The notes under the pieces were generated by a model. It was not told the origin of the DNA. It made no database searches and was given only the letters and a program-made list of their open reading frames with translations. A program made the translations under genes and the position numbers. DNA of 64,000 nt from Alphaproteobacteria bacterium (GTDB taxonomy: Bacteria; Pseudomonadota; Alphaproteobacteria; Rhodobacterales; Rhodobacteraceae): assembly GCA_030433335.1 (NCBI GenBank), contig JAUILL010000005.1, forward strand, positions 1 to 64,000. Reading direction: 5' to 3'. Positions within the stretch are counted from its first letter, which is position 1, and the number at the start of each line of letters is the position of its first letter. Of this stretch, positions 1-7,205 are shown one piece after another.

Positions 1-111
1 AGTTTCGCTCGCCTCAAGGATTGGCGGCGGGTCGCAACACGCTACGACAGGTGTCCGAAGGTCTTCCTGTCAGCATGCGCATTAGCGGCAGTCGTCATGT
101 TCTGGTTATGA
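1..111 (+). mobile_element. C-terminal end of an IS5-type transposase
   Basis: The first 36 codons are open from base 1 to a TGA and read as the end of an IS5-family DDE transposase. The stretch RLKDWRRVATRYDRCPK followed by a short hydrophobic tail ending in FWL is the typical last segment, which includes the final catalytic-helix region. The element starts outside the window, so completeness cannot be judged. The sequence just after the stop (about 108-123) may be the right inverted repeat, but the partner repeat is not visible. The next gene, an ECF sigma factor, begins about 90 bases downstream, so the insertion may influence its promoter. Confidence 0.7.
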
Positions 112-140
112 ATCCTGACCCTAAGCAGCATTCAACACAG

Positions 141-164
141 GGTGGCGCATTTCGGTGCGCCACC
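141..164. repeat. Perfect inverted repeat between the IS end and the sigma gene
   Basis: A 9-base arm (GGTGGCGCA) is followed by a 6-base spacer and its exact complement. No T-run follows, so it is not a classical terminator. It lies 40 bases before the ATG of the ECF sigma factor. It could be an RNA hairpin in the leader, part of the insertion-sequence end, or an operator. Confidence 0.4.
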
Positions 165-203
165 GGTTGCCGGTCTCGGCGGTAACGGAGTAATCAGGGC
201 TTT

Positions 204-788
204 ATGACGATGCCTTATGACGCAGTGAGCGAGCTTTCGGACGAAGCGCTCTTGGTGCTTTACGCCAAGGGGGATCCGTTGGCTGCCCAAGTGTTGTCGC
301 GCCGGTGCCTGCCGCGCGTGCTGGCCCATGCCACGCGCGTGCTCAAGGATCAGGCCGAGGCAGAGGATGTCGCCCAAGAGGCTATGCTCCGCCTCTGGAA
401 GATTGCACCGGACTGGCGTGCGGGCGAGGCGCAGGTGACCACGTGGATGTACCGCGTGACGGCCAACCTGTGCACCGACCGCATCCGCAAACGTCGAAGT
501 GTCCCGCTGGACGCCGCCCCCGAGCCCGAGGATGACACCCCGAGCGTGGGCGACGCGATGCAGGACGCTGCACGGGCGCAGGCTTTGAACGCAGCTCTGA
601 TGGAGCTGCCGGACCGTCAGCGCCAAGCTGTGGCCTTGCGCCACCTCGAGGGGTTGTCGAACCCCGAGATTGCGGAAATTCTGGACTGCGGCGTCGAGGC
701 TGTCGAAAGCCTGATCGCCCGCGGGAAACGTGCCCTGACCAAGATTTTGCAGGGCAAACGAGAGGAACTGGGATATGTCGATGAATAA
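204..788 (+). CDS. ECF-type RNA polymerase sigma factor
   Basis: This 194-residue protein has the ECF sigma architecture. Region 2 lies at about residues 25-100 (AEDVAQEAMLRLWK, then TTWMYRVTANLCTDRIRKRR), followed by an acidic linker. Region 4 lies at about 130-185 (LPDRQRQAVALRHLEGLSNPEIAEIL, then a helix-turn-helix with VESLIARGKRAL). It would direct RNA polymerase to a small stress regulon. It overlaps the next gene by 14 bases, and a third gene follows after 2 bases, giving a sigma / membrane anti-sigma / periplasmic sensor order reminiscent of CnrYXH-type loci. The signal is not known. The ATG at 204 gives the full region 2. Confidence 0.9.
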   Translation: MTMPYDAVSELSDEALLVLYAKGDPLAAQVLSRRCLPRVLAHATRVLKDQAEAEDVAQEAMLRLWKIAPDWRAGEAQVTTWMYRVTANLCTDRIRKRRSVPLDAAPEPEDDTPSVGDAMQDAARAQALNAALMELPDRQRQAVALRHLEGLSNPEIAEILDCGVEAVESLIARGKRALTKILQGKREELGYVDE

Positions 789-1173
789 AGATGACGACAG
801 CTTGGACCTGGAACTCTGGTTCAGCGCGTCCCGCAAACACACGCCCGATCCGTCCGAGGATTTGTTGGCCCGCGTTCTGTCGGATGCGGCGATGCTCCAG
901 CCCGAAGCGCCGGGGATCGTGACCACTGCGCCTGAACCCGAACCGCGCCCGTCGATCTGGCAGCAGTTCACCAATGCGATTGGGGGCTGGTCGGGGCTGG
1001 CTGGATTGGGGACTGCGACTGTGGCAGGTCTGTGGATCGGGCTGAGCGCGCCGACCACCTTCACAGGGTTGATCTCTGGTGACACGACCTTCACCGAAGA
1101 GAGCGCCTTTGACCCCACCTACCTGTCCGATATGGATGACTACGCGCTGCTCGTGATCGAAGGGAGCGAATAA
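775..1173 (+). CDS. Probable membrane anti-sigma factor (hypothetical)
   Basis: This is a 132-residue protein with an acidic N-terminal half (DDDSLDLELWFSASRKHTPDPSEDLLARVL) that could bind a sigma factor. One hydrophobic segment lies at about residues 70-92 (GGWSGLAGLGTATVAGLWIGL), followed by a short acidic tail. No His/Cys zinc motif of the ZAS type is visible. The role is inferred from context: the gene is translationally coupled to the ECF sigma gene by a 14-base overlap and lies directly before a periplasmic sensor-like gene. No enzymatic motif is seen. Confidence 0.65.
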   Translation: MSMNKDDDSLDLELWFSASRKHTPDPSEDLLARVLSDAAMLQPEAPGIVTTAPEPEPRPSIWQQFTNAIGGWSGLAGLGTATVAGLWIGLSAPTTFTGLISGDTTFTEESAFDPTYLSDMDDYALLVIEGSE

Positions 1174-1175
1174 CT

Positions 1176-1685
1176 ATGGCTGACAACGACAAACGCTCTG
1201 CCGCTGCTGCGCCACGCTGGATCAAGGTGCTGCTGGCGGGATCACTGGCTTTGAACTTTGCCGTGATAGCAGGGGCTGTTGGTTTGGTGCTGTCTGATGA
1301 TGGCCCGCCGCCGCCGCGGCCTGACGGCGGGTTTGTGGGGATCAGTGGTTACGTTCGCGCACTTGATAAGGATCACCGCAAAGAGTTCGGGACCAAGGTA
1401 CGGGATGCCTTCCCGCAGCCACCGTCCAAAGAGCGCTTTATGAGCCAAGCCCAAGACATGCTGGCGCTGATCCGCGCCGAGCCCTTCGATGCGGCCGCCC
1501 TTCAGGCGCAACTCTCGGCAATGGCCGAGCGGTTCGAAGTGGGCCGCAAGGCGGGAGACTCGGAGTTGATCCGCATCATCAACGAGATGACCCCCGAAGA
1601 GCGTGCCGCTTATGCGGACCGTTTGGAAAAGCGGATGCAGAAAGGCTTTGAGAAAGCCAAGGATCGTCCCTTCAAGCCGCACTAA
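1176..1685 (+). CDS. Membrane-anchored periplasmic sensor, heavy-metal-resistance/CnrX-like
   Basis: The 169-residue protein has one N-terminal membrane anchor (about residues 16-38) and a Pro-rich linker. A helical periplasmic domain follows with the CnrX/Spy-like pattern of long charged helices (FMSQAQDMLALIR, LQAQLSAMAERF, EMTPEERAAYADRLEKRM). In the founding Cnr system the periplasmic CnrX binds metal through His, Glu and Met. Here only scattered His/Met residues are seen, so metal sensing is not assured. It is probably the signal-input partner of the preceding sigma/anti-sigma pair. Its last 14 bases overlap the end of the convergent diguanylate cyclase gene. Confidence 0.7.
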   Translation: MADNDKRSAAAAPRWIKVLLAGSLALNFAVIAGAVGLVLSDDGPPPPRPDGGFVGISGYVRALDKDHRKEFGTKVRDAFPQPPSKERFMSQAQDMLALIRAEPFDAAALQAQLSAMAERFEVGRKAGDSELIRIINEMTPEERAAYADRLEKRMQKGFEKAKDRPFKPH

Positions 1686-3021
1686 GCGGAGAGAAGCAAA
1701 CACGGTTGCGGCCATCGCTTTTGGCCGCATACAGCGCATCATCCGCGCCGTGCAGGGCGGTCTCGATCCCTGTGATCCCCTCGGCATAGAGTTGCACCCC
1801 GACAGAGATCGTCAGAGCAATTGGCCCGACGGACGAGCTCAGGGCGACCGGAACCGACGAAATCGCATGCCGCATTTCTTCGGCGATGGCTCGGGCTTCG
1901 TCGGCGTTTTTGACCGATGTGGCGGCCAGAAATTCTTCGCCACCAATACGCGCGAGTACAGGCGCATCAGGGAGCGCAGCATGAAGCCTGCGCGAGATTT
2001 CGATCAATGCGCGATCTCCGGCAGCGTGCCCGAAAGTGTCATTGATCCGCTTGAAATGATCCACATCTGCCAGCATGAGCGCCAGCAACTGACCATTGCG
2101 CCGGGCCCGTTCGCTTTCGCGCGCCAAACCCGGCATCGCGCCGCGCCGGTTTTGCAGCCCCGTTAACGGGTCAAGCTGGGACTCGGCAAAGCCCTGATGC
2201 AAGGCCGCCTGTTCCGCTTTGACCCGCGCTTGATGGCGCAACAGAGCTTTGATCCGCAGCCCAACCTCTCTGGGCTCGATCGGGCCAAGATACAGATCAT
2301 CCGCGCCCATGTTCATCACTTCGAGCCCATGGCGTTCGAGCGCGCTGTCAAAGACCCCAAGGATCGCGACCTTGCTCGAGGCGCGGTGGGCGCGCAGAGC
2401 CACCAGTAAATGAGCGGCGGGAAAGGGGTCGGTGTCCGAGACCGCGAACACGACAACTTCTGGCGGCGCGGGCTGGGCAAAGAACCGCGTCGCATCGGCC
2501 CATCCGCTCGAGATGATCGGACCGCGCCACTCTGCCCGAAGCGTGTGGGCAACTTCAGTCGCGACTTTCTGGTTCGCGCCCACAACAAGTACCGGCGCAT
2601 GAGGTACCTGTTCGGTAAATTGCCCCCGATATGACAGCGGCGCAGCGCCAGAGAGGCCAAATCCGTCGCGGCGGGTCAGGGCGCGCAGCCGTGCAACGAG
2701 TTCGGCGGGGTTCGCTGTGCGGCGCATGGTGTCATCGGCGCCAGCCTCGAGGGCATCGGCGGTCGTCAGGCCATCTCCTTGATCCAGAAGGACCATGATC
2801 GGTGCAGGGGCTTTGAGCCGGCGCCGGAGGCTATCGAGCGTAAGGCGGACATCGCCCCCCAGACAGCGCCCCGCCACGATCACCGCATCATAGGTCTGGC
2901 TCTGGTCGATTTCGGCGATAGAACAGAGCAAGCCGACCTGATAGGACAGTTGTGACAACCGCACTTCGAGCATGATCCTGTTGATCGCCGCATCATCAAT
3001 GACAAGGATATGACCCGCCAT
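1672..3021 (-). CDS. pleD: PleD-like diguanylate cyclase with degenerate receiver domains
   Basis: The 449-residue protein has the PleD layout: receiver 1 (1-120), receiver-like 2 (about 140-265), then a GGDEF domain with GGEEF at 360-364, which makes c-di-GMP from two GTP. The start MAGHILVIDD was chosen because it opens the receiver fold; the open frame extends further upstream but encodes unrelated residues. In receiver 1 the acidic pair D9/D10 is kept. The phosphoacceptor position reads DAVIVAG, with Ala at 50 instead of Asp, and the conserved Lys is lost. Receiver 2 also lacks the Asp (PEVVVFAV). The RxxD inhibitory site before GGEEF is absent (ALPD). The gene is divergent from DUF3572. 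Confidence 0.88.
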   Translation of the reverse strand: MAGHILVIDDAAINRIMLEVRLSQLSYQVGLLCSIAEIDQSQTYDAVIVAGRCLGGDVRLTLDSLRRRLKAPAPIMVLLDQGDGLTTADALEAGADDTMRRTANPAELVARLRALTRRDGFGLSGAAPLSYRGQFTEQVPHAPVLVVGANQKVATEVAHTLRAEWRGPIISSGWADATRFFAQPAPPEVVVFAVSDTDPFPAAHLLVALRAHRASSKVAILGVFDSALERHGLEVMNMGADDLYLGPIEPREVGLRIKALLRHQARVKAEQAALHQGFAESQLDPLTGLQNRRGAMPGLARESERARRNGQLLALMLADVDHFKRINDTFGHAAGDRALIEISRRLHAALPDAPVLARIGGEEFLAATSVKNADEARAIAEEMRHAISSVPVALSSSVGPIALTISVGVQLYAEGITGIETALHGADDALYAAKSDGRNRVCFSPLSAA

Positions 3022-3108
3022 GATTTGCCTGACTCCTTCTTGGGTGCTGACAAAATCACTATCGGAAATGCGGGTTAAAACTTCCTTTCCAAATTCAGAG
3101 GAATTCGA

Positions 3109-3387
3109 ATGAATAGCGCTGCTGCAGAGGTTTTGGCAATCAAAGCACTGGGCTGGCTCGCCGCTCAGGACGAGCTTTTGGGCGTCTTTATGGGGGCGAG
3201 CAGTGTGCAGCCCGACGAGTTGCGCACCAAGGCAGGCGACCCGGAATTTCTGGGCGCGGTGCTGGATTTTATCACGATGGATGATGCGTGGGTGGTTCAG
3301 TTCTGTAATGAAACAGGTCTTGCATACGAAGACCCTCTTCGGGCACGACAGGCTTTGCCGGGTGGCCAGCAGGTACACTGGACATGA
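3109..3387 (+). CDS. DUF3572 family protein
   Basis: This small alphaproteobacterial protein of 92 residues matches DUF3572 (AAEVLAIKALGWLAAQDELLGVFMGASSVQPDELR, then a second helical half with FLGAVLDFITMDDAWV). The function is unknown. Its stop overlaps the start of the HAD hydrolase gene (ATGA), so the two are co-translated. An 87-base divergent promoter region separates it from the pleD-like gene. Confidence 0.85.
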   Translation: MNSAAAEVLAIKALGWLAAQDELLGVFMGASSVQPDELRTKAGDPEFLGAVLDFITMDDAWVVQFCNETGLAYEDPLRARQALPGGQQVHWT

Positions 3388-4097
3388 GCGGCTTGGTCAA
3401 GGGCATTCTGTTCGACAAAGACGGCACCCTGTTCGATTTCAACGCGACATGGGCCGTGTGGGCGTTCGATTTCTTGACGGACATCGCCGCAGGCGACGCA
3501 TCCAAAGCGGCTTTTCTAGGGGGCACTCTGGGTTTTGATTATGCGCGCAAGACCTTCCACCCTGAAAGCCCGGTGATCGCGGGAACGGCCGAGGAAATCG
3601 CCCACTATATCAGGCCGTTTCTGCCCGAGGTGGCGGATGCCGAGCTTCTTGAGCGCATGAACCTATCCGCCGCTTCAGCGCCCCAAATCGAAGCGGTTCC
3701 CCTTGCGCCCCTCTTGTCCGAGATGCGCGCGGCAGGCCTCTGGCTCGGGGTGGCTACCAACGATGCGGAGATGCCAGCAAAGAGCCATTTGGGCCGTGCA
3801 GGTGTATTGGATTTGTTTGATTTCGTCGCCGGTTTCGACAGCGGATTTGGCGGCAAGCCAGCGCCCGGGCAGTTGCTGGCTTTCGCGGATGGGGCCGGGA
3901 TTGACCCCGCGGATGTCGTTATGGTCGGCGATAGCTTGCACGATCTGAAGGCAGGGCGTGCGGCGGGGATGCGCTGCGTTGGCGTGCTGACTGGATTGGC
4001 ATCGGGACCGGATCTGTCCAGTGAGGCGGACATCGTGCTGCCCGATATCGGCTTCCTTCCCGATTGGTTAAGGCAAGAGGGTCTGTGGCCAAGCTGA
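3384..4097 (+). CDS. HAD-superfamily hydrolase (phosphoglycolate-phosphatase-like)
   Basis: The 237-residue protein has the HAD motifs in order. Motif I is FDKDGTLFDF (residues 9-18, with nucleophile Asp and acid/base Asp). Motif II Thr is in GVATND, motif III Lys is in GGKPAPGQ, and motif IV is DVVMVGDSLHDLKAGRAAG. The cap domain is the small helical type seen in Gph-like phosphatases. It is expected to be a cytosolic phosphomonoesterase; the substrate cannot be read from sequence. It is translationally coupled to DUF3572. Confidence 0.85.
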   Translation: MSGLVKGILFDKDGTLFDFNATWAVWAFDFLTDIAAGDASKAAFLGGTLGFDYARKTFHPESPVIAGTAEEIAHYIRPFLPEVADAELLERMNLSAASAPQIEAVPLAPLLSEMRAAGLWLGVATNDAEMPAKSHLGRAGVLDLFDFVAGFDSGFGGKPAPGQLLAFADGAGIDPADVVMVGDSLHDLKAGRAAGMRCVGVLTGLASGPDLSSEADIVLPDIGFLPDWLRQEGLWPS

Positions 4098-4152
4098 GAA
4101 AGCTTTCGCTAACCATTCTTACTCTGCCAGAAACTGCCCGCAATTTTATCTG

Positions 4153-4167
4153 TTAGGCGCCGGTTAA
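4153..4167. promoter_or_regulatory. CtrA-type box upstream of the H-NOX gene
   Basis: TTAG-N7-TTAA matches the alphaproteobacterial CtrA consensus TTAA-N7-TTAA with one mismatch. It lies 43 bases before the ATG of the H-NOX-like gene, in the 112-base gap after the HAD gene. Confidence 0.45.
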
Positions 4168-4209
4168 TCGCGTCCGCGCTAGGCCTTGTCCAAGAACAGG
4201 AGGCCTCGG

Positions 4210-4794
4210 ATGCACGGCTTGGTAAATTGCGCGATCGAACGTTTTGTACGGACGACCTATGGTGATCAGCAGTGGCGAACCATCTGCGCCGCCGCGGAAC
4301 TGTCCGAGCAGCGGTTCGAGCCGTTGCTGACCTATTCTGACCACATCACCCAGGCGATCATCACGTCGGCCAGCCAGATCCTGAAGCGGTCCCAAGAAGA
4401 AGTGCTCGAAGATCTGGGTAGTTCGCTGATTTCAGGGGCGGATGATGCGGCTGTGGCAACGCGCAGGCTGCTTCGGTTCTCGGGCGATGGGTTCGTAGAC
4501 TTCCTGTATGGGCTTGATGATCTACCAGACCGCATTGCACTGGCCGTTCCGGACCTGCGCTTGCCCGAATTGACTGTCGAAGAAAGCCGACCTGATCTGT
4601 TCTTTGTGCGCGTGGGCGACGGATGGCCGGGTTTTCTGCAGGTGATCCGCGGTGTGTTGCGTGCCATGGCTGACGAATACGGGGTGCTTGTCCTGATCGA
4701 CCTTTTTGACGATGGGCCGGACGCCGCGCTCGAGGTTCAGGTGATCGAGATTTCCTATGCGGCGGGGCGGGCCTTTACCCTGCGGGCGGGTTAA
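4210..4794 (+). CDS. H-NOX (heme NO-binding) family protein lacking the heme-ligand histidine
   Basis: The 194-residue protein begins MHGLVNCAIERFV, the typical H-NOX N-terminus. It carries the usual helices, then LLRFSGDGFVDFLYGLDDLPDRIALAVPDLRLPEL and a C-terminal Y/F-rich sheet. In canonical H-NOX proteins the NLDxLH segment supplies the proximal heme His; here it reads LDDLP, with Pro at 105. The whole protein has only His2 and His45. The YxSxR heme-propionate motif is also not visible (VGDGW at about 135-139). It probably does not bind heme in the normal way. The ATG was chosen for its ACAGGAGG ribosome site; an upstream TTG at 4186 is possible. It is followed directly by an HNOBA-GGDEF cyclase. 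Confidence 0.8.
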   Translation: MHGLVNCAIERFVRTTYGDQQWRTICAAAELSEQRFEPLLTYSDHITQAIITSASQILKRSQEEVLEDLGSSLISGADDAAVATRRLLRFSGDGFVDFLYGLDDLPDRIALAVPDLRLPELTVEESRPDLFFVRVGDGWPGFLQVIRGVLRAMADEYGVLVLIDLFDDGPDAALEVQVIEISYAAGRAFTLRAG

Positions 4795-4795
4795 G

Positions 4796-5752
4796 ATGAC
4801 ACCGGACTGTCAAGCTCTGTTATCGCGGCTCTGTCCCCTTCATGCGCTGATCGATGAAGCGGGCAATGTGATCTCAATGGGCCCTACGCTGGCTAAAATT
4901 CTCGGGTCCACAGAGCAAGCACCCCTGTTCGATCTCTTTGTCCTAAAGCGGCCAGCCGGATTACTAGATCCAAAGGCCCTGCTGGGAACCCGCACCGACC
5001 GACTTCTGCTGGCTCCCAAAGCGTTTCCCAAGCTACGGCTCAAGGGCGCACTTTATCCGGTGCAATCGGGGGCGGTGCTGAACTTGTCCTTCGGCCTGTC
5101 CGTCAAGGATGCCGTCGATACGTTCCACTTGACCCAGCAGGATTTTCCTGCCGCTGATCTGGCCGTAGAGATGCTATATCTGATGGAGGCGAACGCGCTT
5201 GCGATGACCGCGGCCATAGATGTGACCCGCCGACTTCAATCCGCGCGCCAGCGCGCAGAATCAGCGTCCTTGACGGATGCGCTGACAGGTCTCTTGAATC
5301 GCCGCGGGCTGGACAGTGCCCTTGCGGACCTTAAGCAAGCGCCGCGGCCTTGCGCACTGGTCCTGATGGATTTGGACCATTTCAAAGCTGTGAACGATCG
5401 TCTTGGCCACGGGGCAGGGGATCATGTGCTCAAACACGTGGCGCGCCTGCTGCGGGAGCACACCCGAAAATCCGACATTCTTGCGCGCTGCGGCGGAGAC
5501 GAGTTCACCTTGGTCATGCCCGATATTTCGGCCACTGATTTGGGCGGGCGACTCGATGGGCTGATCTCAGCGGTTGCGGCTCCAATAACTGTTGAGGGTG
5601 AAACCTGTTGCATAGGCGCCTCGGTTGGATGGAGCCTGATCGCCCCAGAACAGCTCGATCGGTTCGATGAGATATTAGAAATTACAGATAAAGCGCTCTA
5701 TCAGGCCAAGGAAAACGGGCGAAGTTGTCATGTGATGTCGAGGGTCGCCTAA
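4796..5752 (+). CDS. Diguanylate cyclase with N-terminal HNOBA domain, partner of H-NOX
   Basis: This is a 318-residue protein. Residues 10-130 look like the H-NOX-associated (HNOBA, PAS-like) domain of soluble guanylate cyclases (CPLHALIDEAGNVISMGPTL, then LRLKGALYPV). A short coiled coil at about 135-158 leads to a GGDEF domain with GGDEF at 233-237 and an inhibitory RxxD site (RKSD, 224-227). It should synthesise c-di-GMP with product inhibition. The ATG begins one base after the H-NOX stop, so the pair is one unit. In Shewanella and Legionella, H-NOX proteins control neighbouring cyclases; the same partnership is inferred here. Confidence 0.88.
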   Translation: MTPDCQALLSRLCPLHALIDEAGNVISMGPTLAKILGSTEQAPLFDLFVLKRPAGLLDPKALLGTRTDRLLLAPKAFPKLRLKGALYPVQSGAVLNLSFGLSVKDAVDTFHLTQQDFPAADLAVEMLYLMEANALAMTAAIDVTRRLQSARQRAESASLTDALTGLLNRRGLDSALADLKQAPRPCALVLMDLDHFKAVNDRLGHGAGDHVLKHVARLLREHTRKSDILARCGGDEFTLVMPDISATDLGGRLDGLISAVAAPITVEGETCCIGASVGWSLIAPEQLDRFDEILEITDKALYQAKENGRSCHVMSRVA

Positions 5753-5891
5753 AAATTGTAAATTACTTCATGGGGTTGATTAATTTTCTCTTTCGCTTTT
5801 TTCATGGGGGGCTGCTTTGGTATGGATTGTAATCGTAAGTATGCCAATCGAAAAAAGGGCGGCTCACTCGGCTGCACCGAAAGGGATGTAA

Positions 5892-6497
5892 ATGAGAGTT
5901 CTGTTGGCTGACGACCATGAATTGGTCGCGCAAACAATCGCGGCGTATCTTCGCTCAGAGATACATGCCGATGTAACGGTTGCGCCAAATGTTGAAGAGG
6001 TGCTGCAGATGGTGGCGCACCAGCGCCGGTTCGATTTGATCCTTCTGGATCTGAACATGCCTGGTATGAACCATCTAGAAGGGTTGGAGCGCGTTATGGC
6101 CGCTGCTGAAAGCGCGCGTGTGGCGATCATTTCAGGCTACAACGGCCGGATCGTCGCAGAAGAAGCGGTCTCGCGCGGGGCATCTGGCTTCTTGCCCAAA
6201 ACCATCGCGCCGGTATCGATGATTTCCGCGATCCGGCTGATGGCTGCAGGTGAAGTCTTTTTGCCATTTTCGACACTGATCACGGCGGAAGAAGATATTG
6301 CCGCTGCACCGCTGACCCGCCGCGAATTGCAGGTGCTGCAGGGAATTTGCGAAGGCAAGTCGAACAAAGAGATCGCCCGAAGCCACGAGCTACAAGAGGT
6401 GACTGTGAAGCTGCATGTGAAAACCCTGAGCCGGAAACTCGGCGCAAAAAACCGCACACACGCGGCGATGATTGCCAGAGATCGGCAACTCTGTTGA
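5892..6497 (+). CDS. LuxR/NarL-type response regulator
   Basis: The 201-residue protein has a receiver domain with the acidic pair D7/D8 (LLADDHE), phosphoacceptor D53 (LLDLNMPGM), switch residue S81 and conserved K103 (FLPKT). A GerE/LuxR helix-turn-helix lies at about 140-190 (LTRRELQVLQGICEGKSNKEIA, VTVKLHVKTLSRKLGAKNR). The receiver is intact and should be phosphorylated by a histidine kinase, which is not in this window. An AAAGGGA ribosome site precedes the ATG. The gene follows the H-NOX/cyclase pair after 139 AT-rich bases and ends in a strong terminator. Confidence 0.92.
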   Translation: MRVLLADDHELVAQTIAAYLRSEIHADVTVAPNVEEVLQMVAHQRRFDLILLDLNMPGMNHLEGLERVMAAAESARVAIISGYNGRIVAEEAVSRGASGFLPKTIAPVSMISAIRLMAAGEVFLPFSTLITAEEDIAAAPLTRRELQVLQGICEGKSNKEIARSHELQEVTVKLHVKTLSRKLGAKNRTHAAMIARDRQLC

Positions 6498-6522
6498 TCA
6501 GAGGGAAAATGATAAGCAAAAG

Positions 6523-6544
6523 ACGGCGTTCGCGCCGTTTTTTT
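6523..6544 (+). terminator. Rho-independent terminator of the LuxR-type regulator gene
   Basis: A 6-bp stem (ACGGCG/CGCCGT) with a TTCG tetraloop is followed directly by a run of seven T. Confidence 0.85.
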
Positions 6545-6566
6545 GCGTCTGCATGTCAGGAAAAGG

Positions 6567-6641
6567 TGGCAGTCCGTAGGGGAATCGAACCCCTCTTTCC
6601 AGGTTGAAAACCTGGCGTCCTAACCGATAGACGAACGGACC
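6567..6641 (-). tRNA. tRNA-Glu (anticodon TTC), copy 1
   Basis: Read on the minus strand, the 75-base gene folds as a cloverleaf with acceptor GGTCCGT/ACGGACT, anticodon arm CCAGG-TTTTCAA-CCTGG (anticodon TTC), T arm AGGGG-TTCGATT-CCCCT and an encoded CCA. It is identical over its length to the two copies that follow at higher coordinates. Confidence 0.95.
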
Positions 6642-6772
6642 AGCCTTGGTGACGGGTGTTTACTGTCGGAGGGCGTCTGGCGCAAGAGGGAATTCGCGGG
6701 TTCTTGACAGTTTTTTGAAGGCATAGCGAACCATGATCGGTAGCTATGTTCATCAATTTTCGGGAGTAAAAG

Positions 6773-6847
6773 TGGCAGTCCGTAGGGGAATCGAACCCCT
6801 CTTTCCAGGTTGAAAACCTGGCGTCCTAACCGATAGACGAACGGACC
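6773..6847 (-). tRNA. tRNA-Glu (anticodon TTC), copy 2
   Basis: Same 75-base tRNA-Glu sequence and cloverleaf as the copy at 6567-6641, with encoded CCA. A 131-base spacer separates it from copy 1. Confidence 0.95.
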
Positions 6848-6952
6848 ATCCTGTCGGTAGGGGGCTGTTTAACGTTCCGCGCGGCGGACGCAAGGGCGAA
6901 TTTACGTTAACCGGATTATTTGTTCTTTTGCGCTCGTGGGGCATCTAGCCAA

Positions 6953-6981
6953 CAAAAAAGCCGCTCCGAAGAGCGGCTTTT
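6953..6981 (-). terminator. Terminator downstream of tRNA-Glu copy 3
   Basis: An 11-bp stem (AAAAGCCGCTC/GAGCGGCTTTT) with a 4-base loop ends on the minus strand in a T-rich run. It separates tRNA-Glu copy 3 from copy 2, so at least these two are separate transcription units. Confidence 0.75.
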
Positions 6982-6994
6982 GACCCGACAACAG

Positions 6995-7069
6995 TGGCAG
7001 TCCGTAGGGGAATCGAACCCCTCTTTCCAGGTTGAAAACCTGGCGTCCTAACCGATAGACGAACGGACC
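6995..7069 (-). tRNA. tRNA-Glu (anticodon TTC), copy 3
   Basis: Third identical 75-base tRNA-Glu(UUC) copy with encoded CCA. A short block after its 5' end (on the + strand, CATCCTGTCGGT) is shared with copy 2, and a GTGTTTACTG motif is shared with copy 1. The duplications therefore included some upstream promoter sequence. Confidence 0.95.
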
Positions 7070-7205
7070 ATCCTGTCGGTGAAGGGGTGTTTACTGTTCT
7101 GTGCAGATCGGCGCAAGTGGAAAATGCAGGGGATTCAGTGATTTTTTCTCGAACCAGAAAGATATTCGAAAACAGGGCGTTAGGGCAGGTTCAAATGCGC
7201 GGCGC

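Noticed and set aside
5823-5912. Short frame before the LuxR-type regulator
   Set aside because: It runs into the regulator gene in another frame, lacks a ribosome site, and looks like chance.
6567-7069. CRISPR-like repeats
   Set aside because: The three repeated units are full tRNA-Glu genes with long unequal spacers.
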